Both the position numbers and the translations under genes were made by a program. The notes under the pieces are model-generated. The model did not search any database. It saw only the letters and a program-made list of their open reading frames with translations, and was not told the origin of the DNA. Of a DNA stretch of 41,062 bases, positions 25,111 through 35,099 are shown in pieces. The DNA is taken from assembly GCF_001043955.1 (NCBI RefSeq), contig NZ_LABZ01000038.1:1-41062 (forward strand). The letters run 5' to 3'. This DNA comes from Methylobacterium tarhaniae (GTDB lineage Bacteria > Pseudomonadota > Alphaproteobacteria > Rhizobiales > Beijerinckiaceae). Position 1 is the stretch's first letter. Each line of letters begins with the position of its first letter.

Positions 25111-25761
25111 ATGAGCGCCGCGAGCCCCAAGACGCAGGACAAGACGCAGGAACCCTCGATGGAGGAGATCCTCGCCTCCATCCGCCGCATCATCGCCGAC
25201 GACCAGAAGCCGGCCGAGCCGCCTGCCGCCGGATCGCGGCCGGTGCCGGTGCCGGATCCCGAGCCGGACGAGGACGACGTGCTCGACCTCGCGACGGTCG
25301 CCACGCCCAAGCCCGCCGCGAAGCCGGAGCCGGTGGCCAAGGCGCCGCCGCCCAAGCCCGAGCCCGAGCCGAGCTTCGACGAGAAGTTCGACGCGATGTC
25401 GGAGATCGCGTTCCGCGACGAGCCGATGGACTTCGACGCCATCGAGATCGAGCCGGAACCCGCTCCTCCGCCGCCGCCGCCCGAGCCAGTGAAGGCCGCC
25501 GCCCCGCCGCCGCCCGCGCCGCCGGAGCCGCCCGCACCGGCGACGGAGGAGCGGCTCCTGTCCCAGGCGACGGACGCGACGGTCAGCCACGCCTTCGACC
25601 TCCTGGCCAACACAGTCCTGACCCGCAACGCCCGCACCATCGAGGACCTGGTCCAGGACATGCTGCGGCCGATGCTGAAGGCCTGGCTCGACGACAACCT
25701 GCCGGTCCTGGTCGAGCGCCTCGTCAGGGCCGAGATCGAGCGCGTCGCCAGAGGGCGCTGA
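25111..25761 (+). CDS. popZ: Polar organizing protein PopZ (DUF2497)
   Basis: A 216-residue protein matching PopZ, which forms a polar matrix that anchors ParB-parS and cell-cycle regulators in Alphaproteobacteria. The N-terminal interaction helix is visible as EPSMEEILASIRRIIADD (about 14-31). A long acidic proline-rich linker follows (residues about 32-155, with PEPEPD, PPPPPPEP and similar). The C-terminal oligomerisation region contains AFDLLANTVLTRNARTIEDL and then LRPMLKAWLDDNLPVLVERLV. Position before valS is the usual alphaproteobacterial arrangement. The ATG at 25111 fits the known N-terminus. Confidence 0.93.
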   Translation: MSAASPKTQDKTQEPSMEEILASIRRIIADDQKPAEPPAAGSRPVPVPDPEPDEDDVLDLATVATPKPAAKPEPVAKAPPPKPEPEPSFDEKFDAMSEIAFRDEPMDFDAIEIEPEPAPPPPPPEPVKAAAPPPPAPPEPPAPATEERLLSQATDATVSHAFDLLANTVLTRNARTIEDLVQDMLRPMLKAWLDDNLPVLVERLVRAEIERVARGR

Positions 25762-25876
25762 TCGTCGCCCGGTTGCGTCCAGGCCGCAGAATCCGGGTCG
25801 CCGATGTCCCGGTCGCCGATCGCGCGGCGGCTCCAGTTGACGGAACGGCCCGGGTCCGCTTGAAAGCGGGATCGGG

Positions 25877-25905
25877 GGCCGGCCGCTCGCGCGGCCGGCC
25901 TTTTT
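25877..25905 (+). terminator. Rho-independent terminator after popZ
   Basis: A 10-bp perfect stem (25877-25886 and 25891-25900) with a TCGC loop is followed by five T (25901-25905). It lies about 115 bp after the popZ stop and 80 bp before valS, so valS has its own promoter. Confidence 0.85.
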
Positions 25906-25985
25906 CGTTTCAGTTCCGGCGCCCGCAGGGCGCGCCTCCCGCCTGAGGGGACGCGCCCGGGCGGCGTGCGAGTGGCGCTACCGCG

Positions 25986-28697
25986 ATGATGGACAAGACC
26001 TTCGATCCCGCCGCCGTCGAGGCGCGCATCGCCGCCGAGTGGGAGGAGGCGCAGGCCTTCCGGGCCGGGCGCCCGGACCGCACTGGCGCCGAGCCCTACA
26101 GCATCATGATCCCGCCGCCGAACGTGACGGGCTCGCTGCATATGGGCCATGCCCTCAACAACACGCTGCAGGACGTGCTCGCCCGCTTCGAGCGCCTGCG
26201 CGGCAAGGACGTGCTGTGGCAGCCCGGCACGGATCACGCCGGCATCGCGACCCAGATGGTGGTGGAGCGCCGCCTCGCCGAGCAGCAGCAGCCCGACCGC
26301 CGCACCCTCGGCCGGCCGGAATTCGTCCGCCGGGTCTGGGAGTGGAAGGCGGAATCGGGCGGCACCATCGTCAACCAGCTCAAGCGCCTGGGCGCCTCCT
26401 GCGACTGGTCGCGGGAGCGCTTCACCATGGACGAGGGCCTGTCCAAGGCCGTCCTGAAGGTCTTCGTCGACCTGCACGCGCAGGGGCTGATCTACCGCGA
26501 CAAGCGCCTGGTGAACTGGGACCCGAAGTTCCAGACCGCGATCTCCGACCTCGAGGTGCAGCAGGTCGAGGTGAAGGGCCATCTCTGGCACTTCGCCTAT
26601 CCGGTGGTGGACGAGGCCGGGAACGAGACCGGCGAGACCATCACGGTGGCGACGACCCGGCCCGAGACGATGCTGGGCGACACCGCCGTGGCGGTCCACC
26701 CCGAGGACGAGCGCTACCGGGCGCTGGTCGGCAAGAGCCTGCGCCTGCCGCTGGTCGGCCGCCTGATCCCCATCGTGGCGGATGAGTATTCCGACCCCGA
26801 GAAGGGCACCGGCGCGGTCAAGATCACCCCGGCGCACGACTTCAACGACTTCGAGGTCGGGCGCCGGCACGGGCTGGCCCAGATCAACATCCTGGATGAG
26901 GAAGCCCGCATAAGCCTCGACGGCAACGCGGAATTCCTGGAAGGCTCGGCGCCTGAGCCGGAGGCCCTGGCGCTGCACGGCCTCGACCGGTTCAAGGCCC
27001 GCGAGGCGGTCGTCGCCCTGATGGAGGCGCGCGGCCGGCTCGTCACGATCGAGCCCAACACCCATGCGGTGCCGCATGGCGACCGCTCGGGCGTGGTGAT
27101 CGAGCCGTACCTGACCGACCAGTGGTACGTGAACGTCAAGCCGCTGGCCGAGCGGGCCTTGCAGGCGGTGCGCGACGGCCGCACCCGCTTCGTGCCCGAG
27201 ACCTACGAGAAGACCTACTTCCAGTGGCTCGAGAACATCGAGCCGTGGTGCATCTCGCGCCAGCTCTGGTGGGGCCACCAGATCCCGGCCTGGTACGATG
27301 CGGACGGCCACTGCTTCGTCGCCCACACGGAGGAGGAGGCCCTGGCCCAGGCGGCGGACAAGCACGGCCGTGCGGTCGCCTTGCGCCGCGACGAGGACGT
27401 GCTCGACACCTGGTTCTCCTCGGGGCTGTGGCCGTTCTCGACGCTCGGCTGGCCCGACGCCACGCCGGAGCTGTCGCGCTACTACCCGACCAGCGCCCTG
27501 GTGACGGGCTTCGACATCATTTTCTTCTGGGTTGCCAGGATGATGATGCTCGGCCTTCACGCGCTGGACGAGGTGCCGTTCCGGACCGTCTACATCCACG
27601 CCCTCGTCCGCGACGAGAAGGGCGCCAAGATGTCGAAGTCGAAGGGCAACGTGGTCGATCCCCTCGACCTCGTCGATCGCTACGGCGCCGACGCCCTGCG
27701 CTTCACCCTCGCGGCCATGGCGGCGCAGGGACGCGACATCAAGCTCTCGGTGCAACGCGTCGAAGGCTATCGGAACTTCGCCACGAAGCTCTGGAACGCC
27801 GCCCGCTTCGCCGAGATGAACGGCTGCCGCCTTGATCCGGCCTTCGCGCCGGGGAGCGTCACCCAGACCCTCAACGCCTGGGCGCTCGGCGAGGCCGCGC
27901 GCGCCGTCGTCGAGGTGACGGGCGCCATCGAGGCCTATCGCTTCAACGACGCCGCCAACGCCGCCTACCGCTTCGTCTGGAACGTCTTCTGCGACTGGTA
28001 CCTGGAACTGGCCAAGCCGGTGCTCCAGGGCGAGGACGGCCCGGCGAAGGAGGAGACGCGCCGGACGATCGCCTACCTGATCGACCAGATCTGCGTGCTG
28101 CTGCACCCGTTCATGCCGTTCCTGACCGAGGAATTGTGGGCGACGAAGGCGCGCGAGGCCGGGATCGAACGCGGACTGCTGGCGCTCGCCGCCTGGCCCG
28201 ACCTCGGCGCGCTCGCCAAGCCCGAGGCCGAGGCCGAGATCGGCTGGGTGGTCGATCTCGTCTCGGAGATCCGCTCGGCCCGCTCGGAGACGAACGTGCC
28301 GGCCGGCGCCCAGATCCCCCTGGTGCTGGTGGCCCCGAGCGAGGCGGTGCGCGAGCGCGTCGCGCGCTGGGGCGACACCGTGCGGCGGCTGGGCCGCATC
28401 GCCTCGATCGAGATCGCCGAGGTGAGCCCGCGCAACGCCGTGCAGCTGATCGTGCGCGGCGAGGTGGCGGCCCTGCCGCTCGAAGGCGTGGTCGACCTCG
28501 CCGCCGAGGTGGCGCGGCTGAAGAAGGAGGATGCCAAGCTCGATGGCGAGATCGCCAAGATCGACGCCAAGCTCGGCAATGCCGACTTCCTCGCCCGCGC
28601 CCCCGAGGAGGTGGTCGAGGAGCAGCGCGAGCGCCGCGACGCGGCCATCGCCCGCCGCGAGAAGGTGCGCGAGGCGCTGACCCGGCTCCAGGGCTGA
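25986..28697 (+). CDS. valS: Valyl-tRNA synthetase
   Basis: A 903-residue class Ia aminoacyl-tRNA synthetase that charges tRNA-Val. The HIGH motif is present as HMGH (52-55) in [16 protein letters not shown], and the KMSKS motif is at 548-552. The editing domain lies between about 200 and 350 with [19 protein letters not shown]. The anticodon-binding domain follows about 610, and the C-terminal coiled coil (about 838-900) is rich in Lys, Glu and Arg. Length is in the normal range. An ATG three bases later (25989) is an alternative start. Confidence 0.97.
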   Translation: MMDKTFDPAAVEARIAAEWEEAQAFRAGRPDRTGAEPYSIMIPPPNVTGSLHMGHALNNTLQDVLARFERLRGKDVLWQPGTDHAGIATQMVVERRLAEQQQPDRRTLGRPEFVRRVWEWKAESGGTIVNQLKRLGASCDWSRERFTMDEGLSKAVLKVFVDLHAQGLIYRDKRLVNWDPKFQTAISDLEVQQVEVKGHLWHFAYPVVDEAGNETGETITVATTRPETMLGDTAVAVHPEDERYRALVGKSLRLPLVGRLIPIVADEYSDPEKGTGAVKITPAHDFNDFEVGRRHGLAQINILDEEARISLDGNAEFLEGSAPEPEALALHGLDRFKAREAVVALMEARGRLVTIEPNTHAVPHGDRSGVVIEPYLTDQWYVNVKPLAERALQAVRDGRTRFVPETYEKTYFQWLENIEPWCISRQLWWGHQIPAWYDADGHCFVAHTEEEALAQAADKHGRAVALRRDEDVLDTWFSSGLWPFSTLGWPDATPELSRYYPTSALVTGFDIIFFWVARMMMLGLHALDEVPFRTVYIHALVRDEKGAKMSKSKGNVVDPLDLVDRYGADALRFTLAAMAAQGRDIKLSVQRVEGYRNFATKLWNAARFAEMNGCRLDPAFAPGSVTQTLNAWALGEAARAVVEVTGAIEAYRFNDAANAAYRFVWNVFCDWYLELAKPVLQGEDGPAKEETRRTIAYLIDQICVLLHPFMPFLTEELWATKAREAGIERGLLALAAWPDLGALAKPEAEAEIGWVVDLVSEIRSARSETNVPAGAQIPLVLVAPSEAVRERVARWGDTVRRLGRIASIEIAEVSPRNAVQLIVRGEVAALPLEGVVDLAAEVARLKKEDAKLDGEIAKIDAKLGNADFLARAPEEVVEEQRERRDAAIARREKVREALTRLQG

Positions 28698-28715
28698 GCC
28701 GATCCCGCGATGCGA

Positions 28716-28746
28716 CGGCTCCGGTGCGGTCCCCGCACCGGAGCCG
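28716..28746 (+). terminator. Strong hairpin after valS
   Basis: A 14-bp perfect stem (28716-28729 and 28733-28746) with a three-base loop begins 19 bp after the valS stop. No T run follows, so it is a probable but not classic terminator, or an mRNA 3' end stabiliser. Confidence 0.6.
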
Positions 28747-28840
28747 CGGAAGGCCGGCCCGACCGGGGAGAGGCACCCGGCCCGGGGGATCGGGCGGCGC
28801 GCAAGCGATTCGTCAACCTTTGCCCGGATACGCGCCCGGC

Positions 28841-29095
28841 ATGAGCCCCGCAGCCCATCCCGATGAACCGACCCGCCCGAAGGCCCGCGCCGTGAGGGGC
28901 CGCTACGACACCGCGACCGACGTGCTGTCCGTCCGCTTCACCGATGCCGAGGTGGTGGAGAGCCGGGAGGTCCGGCCGGGCATCGTCGTAGCCTACGACG
29001 CCGCCGGGACCGTCGCGGGGATCGAGATCCTCGACGCCTCCCTGGAAGACCTCGCGGCCGACCAGGACCTGCGGCGTCTCACCGTGGCGGCCTGA
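28841..29095 (+). CDS. DUF2283 domain protein
   Basis: An 84-residue soluble protein. The DUF2283 pattern is clear: RYDTATDVLSVRF, then EVRPGIVVAYDAAGTVAGIEILDAS, which is the usual Y-D-x-x-x-D-V-L-x-I-x-F start and P-G-I-x-x-x-Y-D-x-x-G-x-x-x-G-I-E-I-L-x-A-S end. These small beta proteins sometimes accompany toxin-antitoxin genes, but here there is no partner with a toxin-like motif. It lies five bases before the DUF2459 gene, so the two are co-transcribed. Confidence 0.8.
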   Translation: MSPAAHPDEPTRPKARAVRGRYDTATDVLSVRFTDAEVVESREVRPGIVVAYDAAGTVAGIEILDASLEDLAADQDLRRLTVAA

Positions 29096-29100
29096 TCGCC

Positions 29101-29817
29101 TTGCGCCGCCTCGCCCGGCGGGTGGCGGCCCTCGTCGTCACCCTCTTCGTCACCCTCGTCCTGACGGCCTGGCTCACCGCCCGGCCGGGGAGCCCGAGCC
29201 TCTACCCGCCGGCTCCCGGCGAGGAAACGGTCACGGTGCGGCTCGTCGCCGGGCCCTGGCATTCCGGCCTGCTGCTGCCCCGCGACACCCTCGCCCGGGC
29301 GGCGGAGGAGGCCGGGGCCGGAGCGCTCCTCGAGGTGACGGGGCGCTTTCGCGCCTACCCGGCGCTGGAGGTCGGCTGGGGCGATGCCGGCTTCTACCGC
29401 GCCGTGCCGACGCTCCAGTCCCTCGACTGGCGGCTGGCCCTCAGGGCCCTGTTCACCCCGGGCGGCCGCCCGGCGGTCCTGCACGTGGTCGGGGTCGCGG
29501 CCGAGCCCGGCGCCGCCTTTCCGGAAGCCGAGATCGTGACCCTGCAGCTGTCGCAGGCCGGATTCCGGCGCCTTGCCGCCGCGCTCGCGCAGTCCTTCAC
29601 CCGGCGCGACGGCCACCCGGTGGTGCTGGGACCCGGCCTCTACGGCCCGAGCCTGTTCTACGAGGCGCAAGGCCGCTTCGGCCTGCTCCACGTCTGCAAC
29701 CACTGGAGTGCCGGGCTCCTCAACGAAGCGGGCCTCCCGGTCACGCCGCTCCTCGACACCCTGCCGCGGGGACTCGCCCTCGATCTCGCCTGGCGCGCCA
29801 GGCCTCACGCGCCCTGA
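29101..29817 (+). CDS. DUF2459 (TIGR02117-type) membrane-anchored protein
   Basis: A 238-residue protein with an N-terminal membrane anchor (about 5-27) and a periplasmic DUF2459-type domain. Recognisable family features are VAGPWHSGLLLPRD (50-63, with a conserved His), LEVGWGDAGFYRAVPT, the LHVVGVAAEP segment, and FGLLHVCNHWSAGLLNEAGLP, where Cys, Asn, His and Trp are conserved. The His, Cys and Asp arrangement suggests an amidase or NlpC-like cysteine hydrolase, which is inference. The start is TTG, five bases after the previous stop. It overlaps the convergent gene by 13 bp. Confidence 0.8.
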   Translation: MRRLARRVAALVVTLFVTLVLTAWLTARPGSPSLYPPAPGEETVTVRLVAGPWHSGLLLPRDTLARAAEEAGAGALLEVTGRFRAYPALEVGWGDAGFYRAVPTLQSLDWRLALRALFTPGGRPAVLHVVGVAAEPGAAFPEAEIVTLQLSQAGFRRLAAALAQSFTRRDGHPVVLGPGLYGPSLFYEAQGRFGLLHVCNHWSAGLLNEAGLPVTPLLDTLPRGLALDLAWRARPHAP

Positions 29818-30308
29818 GGATCGGCAGGCGGGGCGGCGGGCACCGGGACGGGGCGCCGGAAGACGCGCCGGAGGCGCTCGCGCAGGGGCGTCCGGCCGCT
29901 GCGGGCAAGGTCGCGGCCGCAGGCCCGGGCGCGGGCGCGATCGAACTGGAAGGCGATCTCGGTGCCCTCGGCGAGCCGGAGGGCGAGGGCCGGCACGCCG
30001 GGCGCGACCTCGCCGGCCGTCCAGCCGAGGACCGGGAAGAAGCAGTTCTCCACCCGGGTGCCCGCCGGCACGTCCTGTGCCGCATCCGCCGCCACCGAGG
30101 CGGTGGCGAGGAGCGCCACGCCGAGCTCGGCGGCTTCCGCAGGGGTCAGGCGCACCGCGTAGTCCCGTGGCCCGAACGCCACCACGAGCTCGAGCCCGTC
30201 CGGCCCGGCGGTCACGACCGAGAAGCGCAGGTCGCCGCTCGGTGCGCCTCCAGGACGTGCAGGTCCGGTCGGCGTGGTCTCGGCGGACGCGGTCTCGAGA
30301 GAGGTCAT
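29805..30308 (-). CDS. Hypothetical soluble protein
   Basis: A 167-residue protein without membrane helix. A disordered N-terminus (Thr/Pro-rich, about 25 residues) precedes a compact domain with DLRFSVVTAGPDGLELVVAF and then YAVRLTPAEAAELGVALLATAS, and a basic C-terminus rich in Arg and Pro. The order of strand, strand, then an AEAAELG helix is common in small unclassified Methylobacterium proteins. The ATG at 30308 is chosen; a TTG upstream at 30380 would add unconserved sequence. Function unknown. Confidence 0.6.
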   Translation of the reverse strand: MTSLETASAETTPTGPARPGGAPSGDLRFSVVTAGPDGLELVVAFGPRDYAVRLTPAEAAELGVALLATASVAADAAQDVPAGTRVENCFFPVLGWTAGEVAPGVPALALRLAEGTEIAFQFDRARARACGRDLARSGRTPLRERLRRVFRRPVPVPAAPPADPQGA

Positions 30309-30408
30309 GCGGGGCCCGTCGCTCGCGTGCCTGGCCGGGTGGCCGCCCGAAGCGTAGCGTCGGGCGCTCCTCTCCGGCAAGCGCTGACGAGAGGCTACCG
30401 GCGAGAGG

Positions 30409-31623
30409 TTACCGGACCGCGCCGGGCTCGTTCGCGGCCTGCCGCGCGTCCTTCCCGTCGCGCTTGATCCCGACCCGCTGGTCCTGGCGCAGGAGCTGGA
30501 GGTGGTCGGTGGCGATCCGGTCGCCGGCCTTCAGGCCCTTGAGGATCGCCGTGCGGTCGCCGAATTCCTCGCCCGTCGTGACCGGATTCATCGCCACCCG
30601 GCCGTCGTCGCCGACGCGCCAGACGATGCGCTGGTCGAGCTGGGACGAGAGGGCGACGGTCGGCACCAGCAGGCGCTCCTCCTCGCCGACCTGCACCTGC
30701 GTGCGCACGAACTCCCCCGGCAGGTAGCGCTCGTCGGCATTGGGCAGCCAGGCCCGGACCAGGCGGCGGGCGGTGCGGGGGTCGAAGCGGTTGTCGAGCT
30801 TGTAGATGGTCGCCTTGCGCTCCGGGCGCCCTTGCGCATCGAGGGTCTGGATGAAGGCGCGCTTCTCCTTCAGCGCCGCGCGCACCGCCTCCGAATCCTC
30901 GGCCGAGAGCGCCACCTGCACCTCGATCGGGTCGACCTGGACGACGCTGGCGAGCTGGGTCGTGTTCTCGTTGACGTGGTCGCCGATATTGACGTCGGAG
31001 AGGCTGGAGCGCCCGTCGAAGGGCGCGCGGATCACCGCGTAGTCGAGGTTGAGCTTCTGGCGGGCGATGGCGGCCTCCGCCTCCTGCACCCGGCTGCGGG
31101 CGACCTGGCGGTTGCTCTCGAGCTGCTGGAAGCGCTGCTCGGAGGCGTAGCCCTTGTCGGCCAGCGGCTGGGTGCGGTCGACCTCGGCATCCGCGAAGGC
31201 GAGCTGCGCCGCTGCCTGCTCGCGCTGCGCCTCCGCCGTTCGCAACGCCACCTCGAAAGGCCGCGGATCGATGCGGAACAGGATCTGGCCCTGCTTGACG
31301 TGGCCGCCCGGCTCGAAGGGCCGCTCCACCACCACGCCGGTGACCCGGGGCTGGAGCGCGGCGTCCTTGGGCGAGATCACCGTGCCGGTATACGAGAAGG
31401 CGACCGGCACGGTCTGCGTGGTGGCCTGCGCCACCGCGACGTCGAATTCGGGCGCCTCGGGCTCCGTCTTCGGTGGCGATTGCGGCATCAGAAAGTGCGC
31501 CACGGGGCCGGGCAGGAGGCCGGCGGCGCCCGGCGGCAGCGGATGGCCGAAGCCCCACCAGAGGCCGGCCCCCGCCGCGAGCGCGGCGAGACCGGCGAGG
31601 CCGTAGCGAAGCCTTGCGCGCAC
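30409..31623 (-). CDS. RND efflux periplasmic adaptor (AcrA/MexA-like)
   Basis: A 404-residue membrane-fusion protein of an RND multidrug efflux pump. It has an N-terminal anchor (about 5-25), a lipoyl/beta-barrel half beginning VAVAQATTQTVPVAFSYTGT and with PRVTGVVVERPFEPGGHVKQ, a coiled-coil hairpin (about 125-190, QREQAAAQLAFADAEVDRTQ... then VQEAEAAIARQKLNLDYAVI), and RAPFDGRSS after the hairpin. The start is a GTG at 31623 with GGAGA at eight bases. It is transcribed divergently from the RND pump gene, with 214 bp between the starts; such split pump and adaptor pairs usually share regulatory sequence. Confidence 0.9.
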   Translation of the reverse strand: MRARLRYGLAGLAALAAGAGLWWGFGHPLPPGAAGLLPGPVAHFLMPQSPPKTEPEAPEFDVAVAQATTQTVPVAFSYTGTVISPKDAALQPRVTGVVVERPFEPGGHVKQGQILFRIDPRPFEVALRTAEAQREQAAAQLAFADAEVDRTQPLADKGYASEQRFQQLESNRQVARSRVQEAEAAIARQKLNLDYAVIRAPFDGRSSLSDVNIGDHVNENTTQLASVVQVDPIEVQVALSAEDSEAVRAALKEKRAFIQTLDAQGRPERKATIYKLDNRFDPRTARRLVRAWLPNADERYLPGEFVRTQVQVGEEERLLVPTVALSSQLDQRIVWRVGDDGRVAMNPVTTGEEFGDRTAILKGLKAGDRIATDHLQLLRQDQRVGIKRDGKDARQAANEPGAVR

Positions 31624-31837
31624 GATGGCGGTCTCCTTCCGAGGGGCAGGCTCCGGGCTGGATCCGCAGGTGCTGGATCCGCGCAGGGGCGCGTGGCGGC
31701 CGGTCTCCCGCGGGGGGAACTCCCTCGGACGCGATGACGTTGCACGTGAGCTTTTCACCTTACCGTCGCAGGCCAGCAAGGCCGGCTTCCGGAGCCTCGG
31801 CTCGCGGCGGCTTCCCCGGCGGCCACCGGGACCCGGG

Positions 31838-34800
31838 ATGTTCGCCTACTTCGTCGACCGGCCCGTCCTGGCGGGCGTGATCTCGGTGCTCATCACCCTG
31901 ATCGGGGCCGTGGCGGGGTTCGCCCTGCCGATCGCCCAGTTCCCCGAGATCGCGCCGCCGATCATCAACATCCAGGCGACCTATCCGGGCGCCACGGCGC
32001 AGCAGGCCTACGAGGCGATCGCGATCCCGCTCGAGCAGGAGATCAACGGCGCGCAGGACCTGATCTACATCAGCTCGACCAGCAACGCCGACGGCAGCGT
32101 CAGCATGGACGCGACCTTCGAGGTCGGCTCCGACCTCAACGCGGCGGCCGCCGACGTGCTGACCCGGGCCCAGCGCGCCGAGTCGCGCCTGCCGCAGGCG
32201 GTGCGCGACCAGGGCCTCGAGATCGTGAAGTCGTCGCGCCAGCGCCTCGGCAACGTGGTGCTGTACAGCGACGACAACCGCTACGACGAGCTGTTCCTGT
32301 CCAACTGGGCCGAGACCCAGGTGATCAAGCCCCTGCGCCGGGTCACCGGCATGGGCCGCATCGTCAACTTCTCCAACCAGCGCTACGCGATGCGGGTCTG
32401 GCTCGACCCGGCCCGGATGGAATCGCTGGGGATCGGCCCGAGCCAGATCGTCCAGGCGGTCGAGCAGCAGAACGCCCAGATCACCGTCGGCTCCCTCGGC
32501 AAGGAGCCGGTCCGCGACGCCCCCGCCTTCGAGCTGCAGATCGTCACCAAGGGCCGCCTGACGGAAGCCCGGGAATTCTCCGACATCGTGATCCGGGCCA
32601 ACCCGGACGGCTCGGTGGTGCGCATCCGCGACGTCGGCCGGGTCGAGCTGGGGTCGGAGCAGTATGGCAGCCGCTCGACCTACGACAACAAGCCCGCCGC
32701 GTCCCTCGGCCTGTTCCAGAACCCGGAGGCCAACGCCGTCGAGGTGATGAAGGGCGTGCGCGCCACCATGAAGGATTTAGGGAAACGCTTTCCGCCCGGG
32801 TTGACGTACAAGATCGCCCTCGACCGCACCGAGTTCGTCACCGCCTCGATCCACGAGGTGATCAAGACCCTGTTCGAGGCGATCGTGCTGGTCGTCGTCA
32901 TCACCTACCTGTTCCTCCAGAGCTGGCGCGCGACCCTGATCCCGGCCATCGCCGTGCCGGTGGCGCTGATCGGCACCTTCGGGCCGATGGCGGCGCTCGG
33001 CTTCTCGTTCAACACCCTGAGCCTGCTCGGCCTGGTGCTGGCGGTGGGCCTCGTCGTCGACGACGCGATCATCGTGGTCGAGAACACCGAGCGGCTGATG
33101 GAGGAGGGCCAAGAGCCCCGCGAGGCCGCCCGCGAGGCGGTGAACGAGGTGGCGGGCCCGGTCATCGCCACCACCCTGGTGCTCGCCGCCCTGTTCGTGC
33201 CGGTGGCCTTCATCCCGGGGCTGACGGGCCAGCTCTACAACCAGTTCGCGCTGACCATCGCGATCTCGGTGCTGATCTCGGCGGTCGTCTCGCTCACCCT
33301 GACCCCGGCGCTCTGCGCCCTGCTGCTCAAGCCTCACGACACGAACGCTCACCGGAGCCGCTGGCGGGCGCCCCTGCGCTGGTTCAACGCCGCCCTCGAC
33401 CAGGCGACCGGCGTCGCGGTCGGCTCGGTGGGGCGGCTGTCGCGCCACTTGGTCGCCACGGGCCTCGTCTTCCTCGCCTTCGCCGGTCTCACCGCCTGGA
33501 TGGTCGCGAGCCGTCCGAGCGCCTTCGTGCCGCAGGAGGACCAAGGCTACTTCTTCGCCGACATCGCGATGCCGAAGGGCGCCTCCGTCGGCCGCACCGC
33601 CGCGATGGTGGAGGAGGTCGGCCGCGCGGTCCTCGACCAGCCCTCGGCCGCCGGCACGATCGGGGTCGCCGGGCGCGGCATCCTGGCCGACGTCACGGCG
33701 CCGTTCTACGGCTTCCAGATCCCGACCCTGAAGCCCTGGGACCAGCGCGAGGAGACGGTCGCCGACGTGATCGGGCGGCTGCGCCAGCAGTTCAGGAACC
33801 ACCCGGACGGGGTCTTGCGCATCGTCGATCCGTCGCCGCTGCCGGGCCTCGGCTCCCGCGGCGGCCTGACGCTGGAATTGCAGGACCGCAGCGGCGAGGG
33901 CGGGCTCAAGCTCGCCCGGACCGCCGAAGGCTTCATCGCGCAACTGAAGAGATTGCCCGAGATCGGCGGCGCCACCGCCACCACGAGCTACGGCGTGCCG
34001 CAATTGCGCCTCGACATCGACCGGGCCAAGGCCGAGCAGCTCGGGGTCAGCCTGTCGTCGCTGTTCGACGCGCTCGGCACCTATGTCGGCTCGTCCTTCG
34101 TCAACCTCTTCAACAAGTTCGGCTTCGTCTACCAGGTCTATGTCCAGAGCGAGTCGCAGGGGCGGCGCACGATCCAGGACCTGTCGCGGCTGACGGTGCC
34201 CAACAATCGCGGCGAGCCGGTGCAGATCGGCGCGCTCGTCACGCCGCACTTCGTCAGCGGGCCGACGGCGGTTTTGTCCTACAACACCTATCCGGCGATC
34301 GAGATCGCCCTCGACACCGCCGAGACCGCGAGCTCGGGCGCGGCGATCGCGGCGGTGGAGCGCCTGGCCGGGACGGCGCTCCCGACCGATTACGCGGTGG
34401 AATGGACCGAGGTCGCCTACCAGGAGAAGATCGCCGGCGGCTGGGCGCCGCTGATCTTCGGGCTCGGGGTGGTGATGATCGTGCTCCTCCTCGCCGGCCA
34501 GTACGAGAGCCTGCGGCTCCCCTTCGTGGTGATCCTGGTGACGCCGCTCGCCCTGTTCGGCGCGGCGGGCGCGCTCAGCCTGCGCGACCTGCCGCTCGAC
34601 ATCTTCGGGCAGATCGGCCTCCTGCTCCTCGTCGGTCTCGCGGCCAAGAACGCGATCCTGCTCGTCTCCTTCGCCCGCGACCTGAGGGCGAAGGGCGAGG
34701 ATCCGGTGCGGGCGGCGCAGGACGCGGTGCGCCTGCGGATGCGGCCGATCCTGATGACCTCCTTCGCCTTCATCCTCGGCTCGGTGCCGCTCGCCATCGC

Positions 34801-35071
34801 CAGCGGGGCCAGCGCCAACGCCCGGATCTCGATGGGGACGGTGGTGATCGGCGGGTTGCTGGCGGCGACGCTGCTCACCCTGTTCGTCACCCCGGTCTTC
34901 TACGTCGCGGCCGAGCGGCTGGTGGAGAGGCGGGGGCGCCAGGAGAAGCCGGGCCAGGAGAAGCCGGGCCAGGAGAGGCCAGGCCAGGAGAGGCCAGGCC
35001 AGGAGAGGCCAGGCAAGGAGAAGCCCGGCGAGGAGGCGCAGGGCCCCGGCGCGCCGCAGCCGGCGGAATAG
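31838..35071 (+). CDS. RND multidrug efflux pump inner-membrane protein (AcrB/MexB-like)
   Basis: A 1077-residue HAE1-type RND transporter, which exports drugs using the proton gradient together with an adaptor and a TolC channel. The N-terminus MFAYFVDRPVLAGVISVLIT is canonical. The proton-relay aspartates of helix 4 are D408 and D409 in GLVVDDAIIVVENTERL (AcrB D407 and D408). The second half repeats the fold, with GLAAKNAILLVSFARD and the RLRMRPILMTS segment. Length is about 30 residues more than AcrB because of a repetitive C-terminal tail of KPGQE/RPGQE pentapeptides. The ATG at 31838 is the family start. Confidence 0.95.
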   Translation: MFAYFVDRPVLAGVISVLITLIGAVAGFALPIAQFPEIAPPIINIQATYPGATAQQAYEAIAIPLEQEINGAQDLIYISSTSNADGSVSMDATFEVGSDLNAAAADVLTRAQRAESRLPQAVRDQGLEIVKSSRQRLGNVVLYSDDNRYDELFLSNWAETQVIKPLRRVTGMGRIVNFSNQRYAMRVWLDPARMESLGIGPSQIVQAVEQQNAQITVGSLGKEPVRDAPAFELQIVTKGRLTEAREFSDIVIRANPDGSVVRIRDVGRVELGSEQYGSRSTYDNKPAASLGLFQNPEANAVEVMKGVRATMKDLGKRFPPGLTYKIALDRTEFVTASIHEVIKTLFEAIVLVVVITYLFLQSWRATLIPAIAVPVALIGTFGPMAALGFSFNTLSLLGLVLAVGLVVDDAIIVVENTERLMEEGQEPREAAREAVNEVAGPVIATTLVLAALFVPVAFIPGLTGQLYNQFALTIAISVLISAVVSLTLTPALCALLLKPHDTNAHRSRWRAPLRWFNAALDQATGVAVGSVGRLSRHLVATGLVFLAFAGLTAWMVASRPSAFVPQEDQGYFFADIAMPKGASVGRTAAMVEEVGRAVLDQPSAAGTIGVAGRGILADVTAPFYGFQIPTLKPWDQREETVADVIGRLRQQFRNHPDGVLRIVDPSPLPGLGSRGGLTLELQDRSGEGGLKLARTAEGFIAQLKRLPEIGGATATTSYGVPQLRLDIDRAKAEQLGVSLSSLFDALGTYVGSSFVNLFNKFGFVYQVYVQSESQGRRTIQDLSRLTVPNNRGEPVQIGALVTPHFVSGPTAVLSYNTYPAIEIALDTAETASSGAAIAAVERLAGTALPTDYAVEWTEVAYQEKIAGGWAPLIFGLGVVMIVLLLAGQYESLRLPFVVILVTPLALFGAAGALSLRDLPLDIFGQIGLLLLVGLAAKNAILLVSFARDLRAKGEDPVRAAQDAVRLRMRPILMTSFAFILGSVPLAIASGASANARISMGTVVIGGLLAATLLTLFVTPVFYVAAERLVERRGRQEKPGQEKPGQERPGQERPGQERPGKEKPGEEAQGPGAPQPAE
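34941..35030 (+). repeat. Six 15-bp repeats in the pump C-terminus
   Basis: Six tandem 15-bp units (34941, 34956, 34971, 34986, 35001 and 35016) encode a (K/R)PGQE-like pentapeptide repeat in the last 45 residues of the RND pump. The first two and the middle two are identical; the last two have drifted. Pure 15-bp units in frame suggest slippage-expandable tail length. Confidence 0.85.
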
Positions 35072-35099
35072 GCGGCGCGCGGGGCTTCGACCGGAGAGG

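Noticed and set aside
22825..28106. Very long open frames on the minus strand (over 900 codons each) opposite tolC, popZ and valS
   Set aside because: They are antisense to unmistakable genes, are rich in Arg, Gly and Ala repeats, and have no recognisable domains. Long antisense frames are expected in DNA this GC-rich.
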